Positions 8,405 to 15,574 of a DNA stretch of 64,000 bases are shown here, in pieces. The notes beneath the pieces were generated by a model. The model had not been told where the DNA came from and searched no databases. It worked only from the letters and a program-made list of their open reading frames with translations. The stretch's first letter is position 1. Each line of letters starts with the position of its first letter. The position numbers were made by a program, and so were the translations under genes. This DNA is from Actinoplanes palleronii (GTDB lineage Bacteria > Actinomycetota > Actinomycetes > Mycobacteriales > Micromonosporaceae): NCBI RefSeq assembly GCF_016862315.1, contig NZ_BOMS01000083.1, forward strand, positions 23,463 through 87,462. Reading direction: 5' to 3'.

Positions 8405-8700
8405 AGCTGGCACCAGCGGCTGCCTCAACCCACCCGAAGCAGCCATCACCATCAGCCCAAGCCCGACGGCTGGCGCTAGCGGCTGCCTGAACGTCGTTCA
8501 AACGACCGCCACCACCAGCCGGCTGGCGCCAGGAGGTGCCTCAACAGCACCGAGACACCCCTCACCACCAGCCGAAGGCCAGCGGCTGGCGCCGGGAGGT
8601 GCCTCAACGGCACCGAGACACCGCTCACGGCCAGCCGAGGACCGGTGGCTGGGGCTGGAAGGTGCGTCGGCGGGCTTGAGGCGACCGCGGGCCGAGAGTC
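8405..8700. repeat. Degenerate ~63-bp tandem repeat between two genes
   Basis: The 361-bp gap between the small membrane protein and the LacI gene holds about five diverged copies of a unit containing GGCTGGCGCC...GGAGGTGCCTCAAC...CACCGAGACACC. Unit starts fall near 8406, 8468, 8521, 8584 and 8647; the last two intervals are exactly 63 bp. The array reaches the 3' end of the LacI gene. I see no gene in this stretch. Confidence 0.75.
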
Positions 8701-9739
8701 AGCGGCGGATGGTGCCCGTTGAGGAGCGGGCGACCAGGGCTGGGACGAAGGTTGCCTGTTCGTGGACGTGGTCCGGGTTGGTGGCCTCGTCGAGCACCAG
8801 GCGGGCGGCGGTGCGGCCCAGCTCCTGGCGGGGCTGGCGGACCGAGGTCAGCGGGACCGCGGCGGCCGCGGCGAAGTCGATGTCGTCGAAGCCGACGATG
8901 GCCAGGTCGTCCGGGACGCGCAGGCCGGCGGTCACCGCGTGCTGCAGCAGGCCCAGGGCGAGCAGGTCGTTGGCGCAGAATGCGGCGGTCGGGCGGCGGC
9001 GGGACGGCAGGCCGGCCAGGCGTTCGCCGGCGGAGCGGCCCTCGCTGACGGTGAGCGCCTCGGTGGGCAGGTGGATCAGGTCCTCGGCGGGGCGGCCGAA
9101 CTCCGCCCACACCTCGCGGGCGCCCTGGAAACGCTCGCGGACCTGGCCGATGCTGTCCGGGCCGCCGACAAACGCCACCCGCTCATGTCCGCGATCGATC
9201 AGGTGCTCGACCGCGATCCGGCCGCCCAGCACGTCGTCGACCGCGACCGAGCAGTGGTCTCCGGCGGTGCTGAGCCGGTCGACCATCACGAACGGGATGC
9301 CACGCTGGGCGATCTCGGCCAGGTGCGGGGCGTCCGGGTCGACCGGGGTGATCAGGATGCCCTGGACCCGCTGCTGGACGAGGCGGTCGAGGTGCTTGGA
9401 CTCCCGCTCGGCGCGGCCGCCGCTGTTGCAGACGAACAGCGAGAGGTCGGCGGCGTCCGCGGCGTTCTCGATGCCCTCGGCCACGTCCTGGAAGAACGGG
9501 TTGCCGCCGTCGAGCATCACGTAGGCCAGCGCGCGACTGGTGCCGGCGCGCAGCTGGCGCGCCGACTCGTTGCGGACGAAGCCGAGCTCGGCCATCGCCC
9601 GCTCGACCCGCTCGCGGGTGCCGGTGCTGACCACGGCCGGCCGGTTGAGCACGTTGGACACCGTGCCGAGGGAGACGCCGGCGGCTGCCGCGACGTCCTT
9701 GACCGACGGCGCGCGGCCGTTGCGCGACTGCTGAGCCAA
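8699..9739 (-). CDS. LacI-family transcriptional regulator
   Basis: A 346-residue LacI protein. The HTH (SVKDVAAAAGVSLGTVSNVLN, residues about 12-32) and hinge with QLRAG are at the N-terminus. A periplasmic-binding-type sensor domain follows (VMLDGGNPFFQDVAEGIE, GILITPVDP, FCANDLLALGLL, VGFDDIDFA). The TTG start at 9739 fits the normal N-terminal length. An operator-like TGAAACATTTCA lies 88 bp upstream and a partial site (TGAAACG) at 9769, suggesting autoregulation. The same palindrome precedes rhaEW, so this is a good candidate rhamnose repressor. The effector is inferred. Confidence 0.92.
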   Translation of the reverse strand: MAQQSRNGRAPSVKDVAAAAGVSLGTVSNVLNRPAVVSTGTRERVERAMAELGFVRNESARQLRAGTSRALAYVMLDGGNPFFQDVAEGIENAADAADLSLFVCNSGGRAERESKHLDRLVQQRVQGILITPVDPDAPHLAEIAQRGIPFVMVDRLSTAGDHCSVAVDDVLGGRIAVEHLIDRGHERVAFVGGPDSIGQVRERFQGAREVWAEFGRPAEDLIHLPTEALTVSEGRSAGERLAGLPSRRRPTAAFCANDLLALGLLQHAVTAGLRVPDDLAIVGFDDIDFAAAAAVPLTSVRQPRQELGRTAARLVLDEATNPDHVHEQATFVPALVARSSTGTIRR

Positions 9740-9768
9740 CCCCGTGCCCCCTCACTTGAACGGCGGAT

Positions 9769-9775
9769 TGAAACG
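9769..9775. promoter_or_regulatory. Operator half-site next to the LacI gene start
   Basis: TGAAACG matches the left half of the TGAAACGTTTCA operator and lies 30 bp upstream of the LacI TTG start. The right half (CATTC) is poor, so this may be only a weak secondary site. Confidence 0.35.
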
Positions 9776-9826
9776 CATTCTAAGGGTGAACGCTCCCACC
9801 CGGTCACGTCAGCATCGCACCGTGAA

Positions 9827-9838
9827 TGAAACATTTCA
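9827..9838. promoter_or_regulatory. LacI-type operator upstream of the LacI gene
   Basis: TGAAACATTTCA differs by one base from the perfect palindrome upstream of rhaEW. It lies 88 bp before the LacI start, in the gap shared with the downstream end of the NTF2-like gene. Confidence 0.7.
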
Positions 9839-9940
9839 ACCAGTCATCGTGTGCGACAAAGTCGAGCGAGGCCCGTCACGCGGTGTATCGAGTTGTATAC
9901 CAGAGGTGCCGCGCCAATTGCGGCCCGCGAGCGGTCCGGA

Positions 9941-10318
9941 TCAGAGGACCACGATGTGCGCGGCCACGATCCGCCAACCCCATTCTTTTTGGTACGACCA
10001 TGTCCGCGTGTATCGCAGCCGGGCCCGGAACGGCGCGCCGCCGAGCGTGCCCGCCACGTCGCACACCACGAACGTGACCCCGGTGGTGTCCACCACCAGC
10101 GAGTCAAGACTCACCTGGGTCAGCTCGTCGATCACCGAGGTGCCGGCCCGGTACGCGTCCAGGTCGTCGTTCTTGCCGAGCGTGGCGCCGTCCGGGCCGA
10201 TCGCCACCAGCCGGTCGTCCAGCAGCCGATCCAACTCGTCGACGTCGCCGGCCCGCTGCGCGTGCTGCAGACGCTGCTCCGCGGCCAGCAGCTCGCCGCT
10301 CAGATCCCGATCAGTCAT
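9941..10318 (-). CDS. NTF2/SnoaL-like protein (DUF4440 type)
   Basis: A 125-residue protein with the cone-shaped NTF2-like pattern: helices at the N-terminus (LLAAEQRLQHAQRAGDVDELDRLL), then DDRLVAIGPDGATLGKND, and a C-terminal beta strand block (YTRTWSYQKEWGWRIVAAHIVVL) as in DUF4440 proteins. Many are small enzymes or have no known activity; nothing here fixes a substrate. ATG 10318 is well supported. It is divergent from a lipoprotein gene 77 bp away. Confidence 0.8.
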   Translation of the reverse strand: MTDRDLSGELLAAEQRLQHAQRAGDVDELDRLLDDRLVAIGPDGATLGKNDDLDAYRAGTSVIDELTQVSLDSLVVDTTGVTFVVCDVAGTLGGAPFRARLRYTRTWSYQKEWGWRIVAAHIVVL

Positions 10319-10394
10319 CCGCCCAGGATAGGAAGGTCCGCGCCGGTCCCCTGGTGGACCCTCTCAGGAACGTCGGCTACCGTCCGTGCCCGTG

Positions 10395-10910
10395 ATGCGT
10401 TCCCGGATCGTTCCCGCCGTTCTGCTCTGCGCCGCCCTGGCAGGCCTCGCCGCCTGCGACGATGCGGACACCGAGGCCGGCTCGGCACCGAGTGCCGCAC
10501 CGAGCGCCGTGGCATCGACCGGCGCCGCTTCAGCACCGGCCGCGACCACTGGCGCGGCTTCCGCACCGGCCGGCGCTGCCCCGGCGAACGACAAAGCGCT
10601 CTGCGAGATGCTCAACAAGACCGCCTCGACCATGAAGAACACCATCGCGAACGGGCAGAAGGCCGACGGTCACGTAGAGCCGGCCGACGTGCAGAACGCC
10701 TTCGCCAAGTTCCACAAGGCGGTGGACGAGGCGCTGCTGTTCGCCACCGACAGCAAGGTGACGAGCGCGGCCCGGGCGGTCGCCGACGAGGTCTCCAAGG
10801 CCGCCGCCGACCCGGACCCGATCGGCACCGCCGCGGACTCCGGCTTCGAGAAGCTCAGCACCGACCTGACCACGGCCTGCCAGTCGGTCGGCGTCACCAT
10901 CAACTTCTGA
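10395..10910 (+). CDS. Secreted lipoprotein, unknown function
   Basis: A 171-residue exported lipoprotein. The N-terminus MRSRIVPAVLLCAALAGLAAC is a type II signal peptide with a lipobox LAAC. An Ala/Ser/Pro/Thr-rich linker with tandem GAASAPA-like pieces follows. The C-terminal ~100 residues (from DKALCEMLNKTASTM) look helical and contain two cysteines. I chose ATG 10395; GTG codons at 10386 and 10392 are also possible. No close family recognised; the protein probably sits on the outer face of the membrane. Confidence 0.8.
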   Translation: MRSRIVPAVLLCAALAGLAACDDADTEAGSAPSAAPSAVASTGAASAPAATTGAASAPAGAAPANDKALCEMLNKTASTMKNTIANGQKADGHVEPADVQNAFAKFHKAVDEALLFATDSKVTSAARAVADEVSKAAADPDPIGTAADSGFEKLSTDLTTACQSVGVTINF

Positions 10911-10934
10911 CCACACCGGGGGCCGAACGGGCCT

Positions 10935-10979
10935 CGCGTGTGAAGTTTGGGTGCGGAGCGCGCCACAACGTCACACGCG
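10935..10979. repeat. Dispersed palindromic element, single copy (possible bidirectional terminator)
   Basis: Arms CGCGTGTGA and TCACACGCG (9 bp, perfect) flank a 27-bp interior containing GGTGCGGAGCGCGCC. It sits between two convergent genes, where it could end both transcripts. Related units form a tandem array at 22242-22540, most with the interior core in the opposite orientation. Confidence 0.75.
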
Positions 10980-10988
10980 CGGGTGGGG

Positions 10989-11450
10989 TCAGTGGGGTTC
11001 GGTGGCGGAGCCCAGCAGGTGGGCGACCGGGGCTATGCCGACGCCCTCGACGACGGCGCGGGGGTCGTCGGGTGAGGCCTCCGGGTCGAGGGACTGGGCG
11101 CTCAGCGAGGCCATCGAGTAGAGGTAGAAGCCGGCGCGGAACATGTAACCGATGTCGTAGCGCTCGGCTCGGTGACCGAGAGCGGTCAGCTCGGCGAGCA
11201 CGTCGTCCATGAAGCGATAGGTCAGCTGGACGCCGTCGAGCGTGGCCTCCTCGCCGCCCTCGCCGGAATAGCCCAGCTCGACCACCTCGACGGTGTCGCC
11301 GTCGTAGTCGACGACGAGCATCGGCTCGGTGGCGTAGACCGAGCGGGCCGAGATGCCGGGGTGCACCGGCGGGCCCAGCCTGGACTCCACCACGTCTCGG
11401 GTCTCGCCGACCTTCACCAAACCAACGCCCTCGCCGGGCAGAATCTCCAT
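10989..11450 (-). CDS. Conserved hypothetical protein
   Basis: About 153 residues, soluble, acidic, opening MEILPGEGVGLVKVGETRD; this 'G.G...V..G.T...V...LG' opening recurs in small actinobacterial proteins of unknown function. It contains DYDGDTVEVVELG and a C-terminal ASLSAQSLDPEASPDD segment. An ATG at 11480 would add ten residues (MSVGTGRIRG). No signal peptide or membrane segment. It may be one of the stand-alone immunity- or chaperone-like small proteins, but that is a guess. It ends just beyond the palindromic element. Confidence 0.65.
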   Translation of the reverse strand: MEILPGEGVGLVKVGETRDVVESRLGPPVHPGISARSVYATEPMLVVDYDGDTVEVVELGYSGEGGEEATLDGVQLTYRFMDDVLAELTALGHRAERYDIGYMFRAGFYLYSMASLSAQSLDPEASPDDPRAVVEGVGIAPVAHLLGSATEPH

Positions 11451-11530
11451 GCCTCGAATCCTGCCAGTACCCACCGACATTTTCCCGGTTGAGGAACAAC
11501 ACTGTGGACGATCGGAGGACCGCTCACGGG

Positions 11531-12100
11531 TCAGTGCAGGACGGTCGCCAGGCCGGGCCGCAGGTGCCGGGGGCCCGCGACGCGGCGCAGCGGGGTCAGC
11601 GCGGCCAGGATGACCAGGGCCGCGAACGGGAGCAGGTCCAGGTCGACGGTGATCGCGGCGATACCCGCGCCGAACAGCAGCGGGGTCCAGACCGGGAGGC
11701 GGCGGGCGGCGACCAGCAGGCCGAAGAGCACCAGTACGCCGAGCGGGAACAGCATCGGGCCGGCCATCTCGAGCTCGGCCGGGAGCGGGGCGGCCGTCCG
11801 GAACCCGGCGGAGAGGTCACCGGTGATCACCCAGAGGAAGCAGGCCACGCCGGCCAGGGCGGCGACGGTGGCCACCGTGGCGAGCCGGTGACCGGACGGC
11901 GGGACCAGCCCGCGCAGGCCCACCGCGAGGAACCCGAACAGCACCATGCCGGCGAAGAAGGCCAGGTGGCCGAGATTCCAGAGCGGGCCGGAGCCCCGGT
12001 GGCCGTCGAGGCCGTCGGCGAAGCGCAGGATCCCGTAGAGCAGCAGCAGCGCGGGGGCGGCGAGCGCGGCCCGGCGGACGGTGACCAGGTTCGATGACAT
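11531..12100 (-). CDS. Integral membrane protein, unknown function
   Basis: A 189-residue protein with about six membrane segments (AALAAPALLLLYGILRFADG, LGHLAFFAGMVLFGFLAVGL, LATVATVAALAGVACFLWVI, PMLFPLGVLVLFGLLVAA, VWTPLLFGAGIAAI, LLPFAALVILAALTPL). The RHLRPGLATVLH tail is cytoplasmic or exposed. No enzyme motif is visible. It resembles small DUF998-like actinobacterial membrane proteins in architecture only. ATG 12100. Confidence 0.75.
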   Translation of the reverse strand: MSSNLVTVRRAALAAPALLLLYGILRFADGLDGHRGSGPLWNLGHLAFFAGMVLFGFLAVGLRGLVPPSGHRLATVATVAALAGVACFLWVITGDLSAGFRTAAPLPAELEMAGPMLFPLGVLVLFGLLVAARRLPVWTPLLFGAGIAAITVDLDLLPFAALVILAALTPLRRVAGPRHLRPGLATVLH

Positions 12101-12237
12101 GAGCTGACGCTATGGCCGCGGGATGGCCCGGGAGGACCGGCGGTTTCCCGGAGAGCGCCCTGATTCCGTTCTCGGGGGTGCGGGCCAGGACCCCTAGGGC
12201 TTCCTAGGAGGCTATCCCGCTGACTGCAGGTCAGGGC

Positions 12238-12360
12238 AAGGAGGGCTGAGACGGGACGAGGCAGGGAAGGCCGAGACGGGACGCGGCGAGGCAAGGAGAG
12301 GAGAGGGAGGCCAGGAGAGGGAGGCGAGGCAAGGCGAGGAAGGCGGGATTCGGCCAAGGA
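12238..12360. repeat. Purine-rich low-complexity stretch
   Basis: About 120 bp of irregular AAGGAGGG / GAGACGGGACG / GGCGAGGCAAGG units on the plus strand, almost free of pyrimidines. It lies in the gap between two divergent genes; no gene seen. It could be an unusual DNA structure element, but function is unknown. Confidence 0.6.
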
Positions 12361-12383
12361 GGCGGATTCCACCTGGCGGCGCT

Positions 12384-12406
12384 ATTCCTATCGGACAGAT
12401 AGGAAT
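12384..12406. promoter_or_regulatory. Inverted repeat, candidate PadR-type operator
   Basis: ATTCCTATC and GATAGGAAT form perfect 9-bp arms around 5 bp. The left part GCTATTCCTAT and the matching ATAGG recur 26 bp upstream of the PadR gene at 37262-37283. It lies at the start of a 230-nt leader to the EgtA-like gene, in a likely promoter. Confidence 0.5.
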
Positions 12407-12409
12407 GCT

Positions 12410-12637
12410 ATGCTCGTTGGCACGGCGACCGGTAGGCCGGGAGCAGCGGAGACGTCCCAGGGCGCGCCGACCGCTCCCGGCTCCGGCTCGCCGGAAGCTG
12501 CCCGGCGGACCGATGGATCGGCCCGCGGACGGCCGGTGGGCGACGCCGGGCGAAAAGCTGGCCGGCAATCGTTCATCGACGGACGACGGATGTCGATCAG
12601 GAAGCTCCACCCCCTCGGACGCAAGCGGAGGCATCGC
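12410..12637 (+). other. Long, potentially structured leader before the EgtA-like gene
   Basis: This 228-nt region carries several strong inverted repeats, for example GCCGGGAGC (12436-12444) with GCTCCCGGC (12473-12481) and CCGATGGATCGG near 12511. An open frame exists through it, but it uses rare codons (AGA, AGG, CTA) and looks non-coding. I cannot match it to a known riboswitch. Confidence 0.35.
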
Positions 12638-13933
12638 GTGACCACCCTGACCGAGCAGGCTGCTGAGGAGTTCCTCGCGGCGCGGGCTTTTGATCCCGGG
12701 ATGCCGGGATTCGTCGGGGTGGCGGTGGATCTGCTCCTGGATCCGGCGTGTGTGCCCGCCGGCCGGCGCACGCTGCGGCACGGGTTCCTGGACGCGCGGT
12801 CACCCCGGGTTGCCGTGGTCAGCGGTCCCCCGTCGCCGGGCTTCGACGTCGCGCTCCGCCGGATGTCCGACGATCTCGCGGCGGCCGGGCGGGTGATGGA
12901 CGGGTACGGGCTCACCGTGCTGCCGGTCGCGGCCGACACCGCCAACCCGGACGGGCCGGCGCACGTCTCCGACAGCACCACTGCCGGGATCCGGATCGGT
13001 CTGGAGGCCGGGCTGGACGGCGGAGGACCGCTCGGTCTGGAACGGCGGTGGGTGCTCGCGCACACGCTCGCGCCGGTGCTGGCCGCCGCGTTCGCGAACG
13101 CGCCGCTGCGGGACGGGCGGCCGAGCGGGTGGCGCAGCGTGCGGCAGGCGTTGCGCCGCGACCTCCCGGTCCTGCCGGACCCGCACCGCAGTGCCGGCGC
13201 CGGGCAAGAGGGCGCGGGGCAGGAAAGCACCGGGTATCAGCCCGGCACGGTCGGCCCCCGACACGGTGGCAACGAGGGACAGCACGGAAGCGGCGGGGAA
13301 CGGGGCAGCGGCACCGGCGGGCGGGACGGGAGCGGCGGGGGACGGCACGGGAGCGGGACGGGTGGGTGGCTTCCGGGGCCTCGGGTGCCGGACAGTCTCG
13401 CGGAGGTGCTGGAGCCGAGGCGGGTGGTGGATCCGCGCTTGGCGTGGGCCGCCTATGTGCTGGACTCCCCCACCGTCACCGGGCGCAGCCTGCGGGACCG
13501 GCTGCGCGGCGGTGCCCGGCTGACCGAGGCCGATCTGGAACGCCACCTGCTGAGCCTGCACCCGCCGGTGGCCGCCCGCGGGCACCTGGAGATCGACGTC
13601 GCTGATCGGCAGCCCGGCGACGGGTGGCGGGTTCCGGCCGCGGTGGTCACCGCGCTCCTCGACGACCCGCGGGCCGCCGAGGAGGCGTACGCGGCGACCG
13701 CGCACCTGGCCGGCGAGCCGCGGCTGTGGGAACGCGCGGCCCGGGACGCGCTCACCGATCCGGTTCTCGCCGACGCGGCGCGGGCCTGCTTCCTGGCCGC
13801 CTACGCGTCGCTGGCCCGCAACGGCGCGACCCGGGAGCTGCGTGACGCGGTGGCCGACTTCACCGAGACCTACGTGCACCGGGGCCGCTGCCCCGCCGAC
13901 GATCTGCTGGACCGCGCCACCGGCCGGGTGTGA
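12638..13933 (+). CDS. EgtA/GCS2-like protein lacking catalytic residues
   Basis: 431 residues related to the glutamate-cysteine ligase EgtA of ergothioneine synthesis. The C-terminal two thirds fit: LAHTLAPVLAAAFANAPLRDG then PSGWRSVRQAL (residues about 140-172), TEADLERHLLSLHPPVAARG, LLDDPRAAEEA, and RGRCPADDLLDR near the end. At the N-terminus the metal-binding E.E of GLEIE is replaced by GVAVD (27-31), and the VEPGG..ELSGPP block is reduced to VAVVSGPP. A Gly/Ser/Arg-rich insert of about 60 residues (184-246) interrupts the middle. It therefore looks like a non-catalytic paralogue or decaying gene. GTG 12638 follows GGAGG at 6-nt spacing. Confidence 0.75.
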   Translation: MTTLTEQAAEEFLAARAFDPGMPGFVGVAVDLLLDPACVPAGRRTLRHGFLDARSPRVAVVSGPPSPGFDVALRRMSDDLAAAGRVMDGYGLTVLPVAADTANPDGPAHVSDSTTAGIRIGLEAGLDGGGPLGLERRWVLAHTLAPVLAAAFANAPLRDGRPSGWRSVRQALRRDLPVLPDPHRSAGAGQEGAGQESTGYQPGTVGPRHGGNEGQHGSGGERGSGTGGRDGSGGGRHGSGTGGWLPGPRVPDSLAEVLEPRRVVDPRLAWAAYVLDSPTVTGRSLRDRLRGGARLTEADLERHLLSLHPPVAARGHLEIDVADRQPGDGWRVPAAVVTALLDDPRAAEEAYAATAHLAGEPRLWERAARDALTDPVLADAARACFLAAYASLARNGATRELRDAVADFTETYVHRGRCPADDLLDRATGRV

Positions 13934-13944
13934 TCACCGCCGGC

Positions 13945-14202
13945 CGCGCAGAGCCCGCCCTCCCTGGGGGCTCCCCCTTGGACAGTGTGGCGGGGAGGGG
14001 GTGGGGGTGATGGGCGGCCTGTGGACTGCGGCTGGCTGTGGAAACGGCTCTCCCGCTCGGCGGCGGCGCCACCAGGGGTTTCCGTGCCCACCCACGGACG
14101 TCGCCCCGGAGGGCTTCGCGTTCTGGACGCGCCAGCGGCCAGCGAAGCCCGCAGGGGTCCCGGCGGGAGCGGCGATCTGTACCCCGGCGGACGCACGACA
14201 TC
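13945..14202. repeat. 258-bp dispersed intergenic element, copy A
   Basis: Starts CGCGCAGAGCCCGCCCTCCC and ends GGACGCACGACATC. A copy of about 90 percent identity by eye lies at 22535-22793 in the same orientation. Inner segments fold: GGCTTCGC pairs with GCGAAGCC, with CTGG/CCAG nested inside. It carries no convincing reading frame and no transposase. It fills the gap upstream of the phytase-like gene. Confidence 0.85.
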
Positions 14203-14269
14203 GTGAATTTGAATGTGAACGTGGTTGATGTCGCTGGTGGTTCATCCGGTGTGCCTACCGTCCGGTCCC

Positions 14270-15472
14270 ATGGGAAAGATCGCCAATCGCACGTTCGCCG
14301 GCGCCGGCGCGCTGGTGCTCGCCATGGCCCTGACCGGCACCTCGTCCTACGCGGGCGGCCACCCGAAGGTCAGCACGCCGACGCTGACCGGCTGGGCCTC
14401 GCTGCCGGCCGGCACGTTCGTCCCCGGCAGCGAGCCGTCCGGCGCGCTGGCCACCGGTGACCTGCACGGGTTCACCGCGCCGTTCGCGGACCAGCCGGTG
14501 CAGGGTTTCTCCGGCATCGTCGACAACCACGACGGCACCTACGACGTGCTCTCCGACAACGGGTACGGCAACCAGGCCAACTCCGCCGACTTCCTGCTGC
14601 GGATCCAGCGGCTCGCACCGGCCTTCGCCACCGGCACGGTCGACGTGGTCGGCGGGATCAACCTGACCGACCCGAACGGCAAGGTGCCGTGGCAGCTGAC
14701 CCGCACCGACCGGGTGCTGACCGGCGCGGACTTCGACGTGGAGTCGATCGTCAAGGCGAAGGACGGCACGTTCTGGCTCGGTGACGAGTTCGGCCCCTAC
14801 CTGCTGCACGCCGACCGGGCCGGACGGCTACTCACCGCGCCGATCCCGCTCGACGGCGTGATCGCGCCGGAGACCGCGACCCGCACCGGCGTCCCGGCGA
14901 CCACCGGCAGCAGCAAGGGCTTCGAAGGCCTGGCCTCCTCGCCGGGCGGCCGGTACGTCTACGGCCTGCTCGAGGGCACCGTCGCCGGCGATACCCCGGG
15001 GCAGCTGCGGCTCAACGAGTTCGACACCCGCGCCCAGAAGTACACCGGCAAGCGGTACGCCTACCGGCTGGAGTCGACGGCGAACGCGATCGGTGACGCC
15101 ATCGCGGTGGACGACAACCGGTTCCTGATCATCGAGCGGGACGGCGGGCAGGGCGCGACCGCCGTGGTCAAGCGGCTCTACCTGGCCGACAAGCGGGACC
15201 GGAACCACGACGGCCTGCTGGACAAGACCCTGCTGGTCGACCTGATGAACGTCGCGAACCCGAAGAAGCTCGCCGGGTTCGGCACCACGTTCACCTTCCC
15301 GTTCCAGACCATCGAGGACGTCGTGATCCTGGACGACACCCACCTCGCGGTGCTGAACGACAACAACTTCCCGTTCTCCAGCGGCCGCACCCCGGGCCAG
15401 GCGGACAACAACGAGTGGATCACCATCGAGCTGCCGCGGTCGCTGCGCGCGGACAAGCGGCTGCTGAAGTGA
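14270..15472 (+). CDS. Secreted esterase-like phytase-family protein
   Basis: A 400-residue exported protein. A Sec signal peptide (MGKIANRTFAGAGALVLAMA...) is followed by the PF13449-type 'esterase-like activity of phytase' beta-propeller: GFSGIVDNHDGTYDVLSDNGYG, FDVESIVKAKDGTFWLGDEFGPYLLH, GFEGLASSPGGRYVYGLLEG, and the C-terminal IEDVVILDDTHLAVLNDNNFPFS. Aspartates and glutamates at blade tops (SDNG, GDEFGPY) suggest calcium binding. Substrate unknown (phosphoesters possible). ATG 14270 gives a sensible signal peptide; ATG 14228 would add 14 residues. A hairpin follows the stop. Confidence 0.88.
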   Translation: MGKIANRTFAGAGALVLAMALTGTSSYAGGHPKVSTPTLTGWASLPAGTFVPGSEPSGALATGDLHGFTAPFADQPVQGFSGIVDNHDGTYDVLSDNGYGNQANSADFLLRIQRLAPAFATGTVDVVGGINLTDPNGKVPWQLTRTDRVLTGADFDVESIVKAKDGTFWLGDEFGPYLLHADRAGRLLTAPIPLDGVIAPETATRTGVPATTGSSKGFEGLASSPGGRYVYGLLEGTVAGDTPGQLRLNEFDTRAQKYTGKRYAYRLESTANAIGDAIAVDDNRFLIIERDGGQGATAVVKRLYLADKRDRNHDGLLDKTLLVDLMNVANPKKLAGFGTTFTFPFQTIEDVVILDDTHLAVLNDNNFPFSSGRTPGQADNNEWITIELPRSLRADKRLLK

Positions 15473-15478
15473 TCGGCC

Positions 15479-15507
15479 GCTGGGGCCGGCCGAACGCCGG
15501 TCCCAGC
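15479..15507 (+). terminator. Hairpin terminator after the phytase-like gene
   Basis: GCTGGGGCCGGC and GCCGGTCCCAGC form a 12-bp stem with one G-T pair and loop CGAAC, 7 bp after the stop codon. Confidence 0.75.
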
Positions 15508-15574
15508 AGGGTCGATACCCAATCTTCACCGTCGTGATCCCGGGGATGATCCGTTCGTGGGTTAGCGTCCCGGC

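Noticed and set aside
12549..12572. Possible SAM riboswitch in the EgtA-like leader (GCTGGCCGGCAA)
   Set aside because: Only 12 bases match the SAM-IV core; the flanking GGTCAT...ATGACC stem and GGGGTGCCCC part are missing.
12405..12641. A 78-codon frame ending exactly at the EgtA-like start (GTGA)
   Set aside because: It uses codons rare in this genome (AGA, AGG, CTA) and has no ribosome site; treated as leader RNA.
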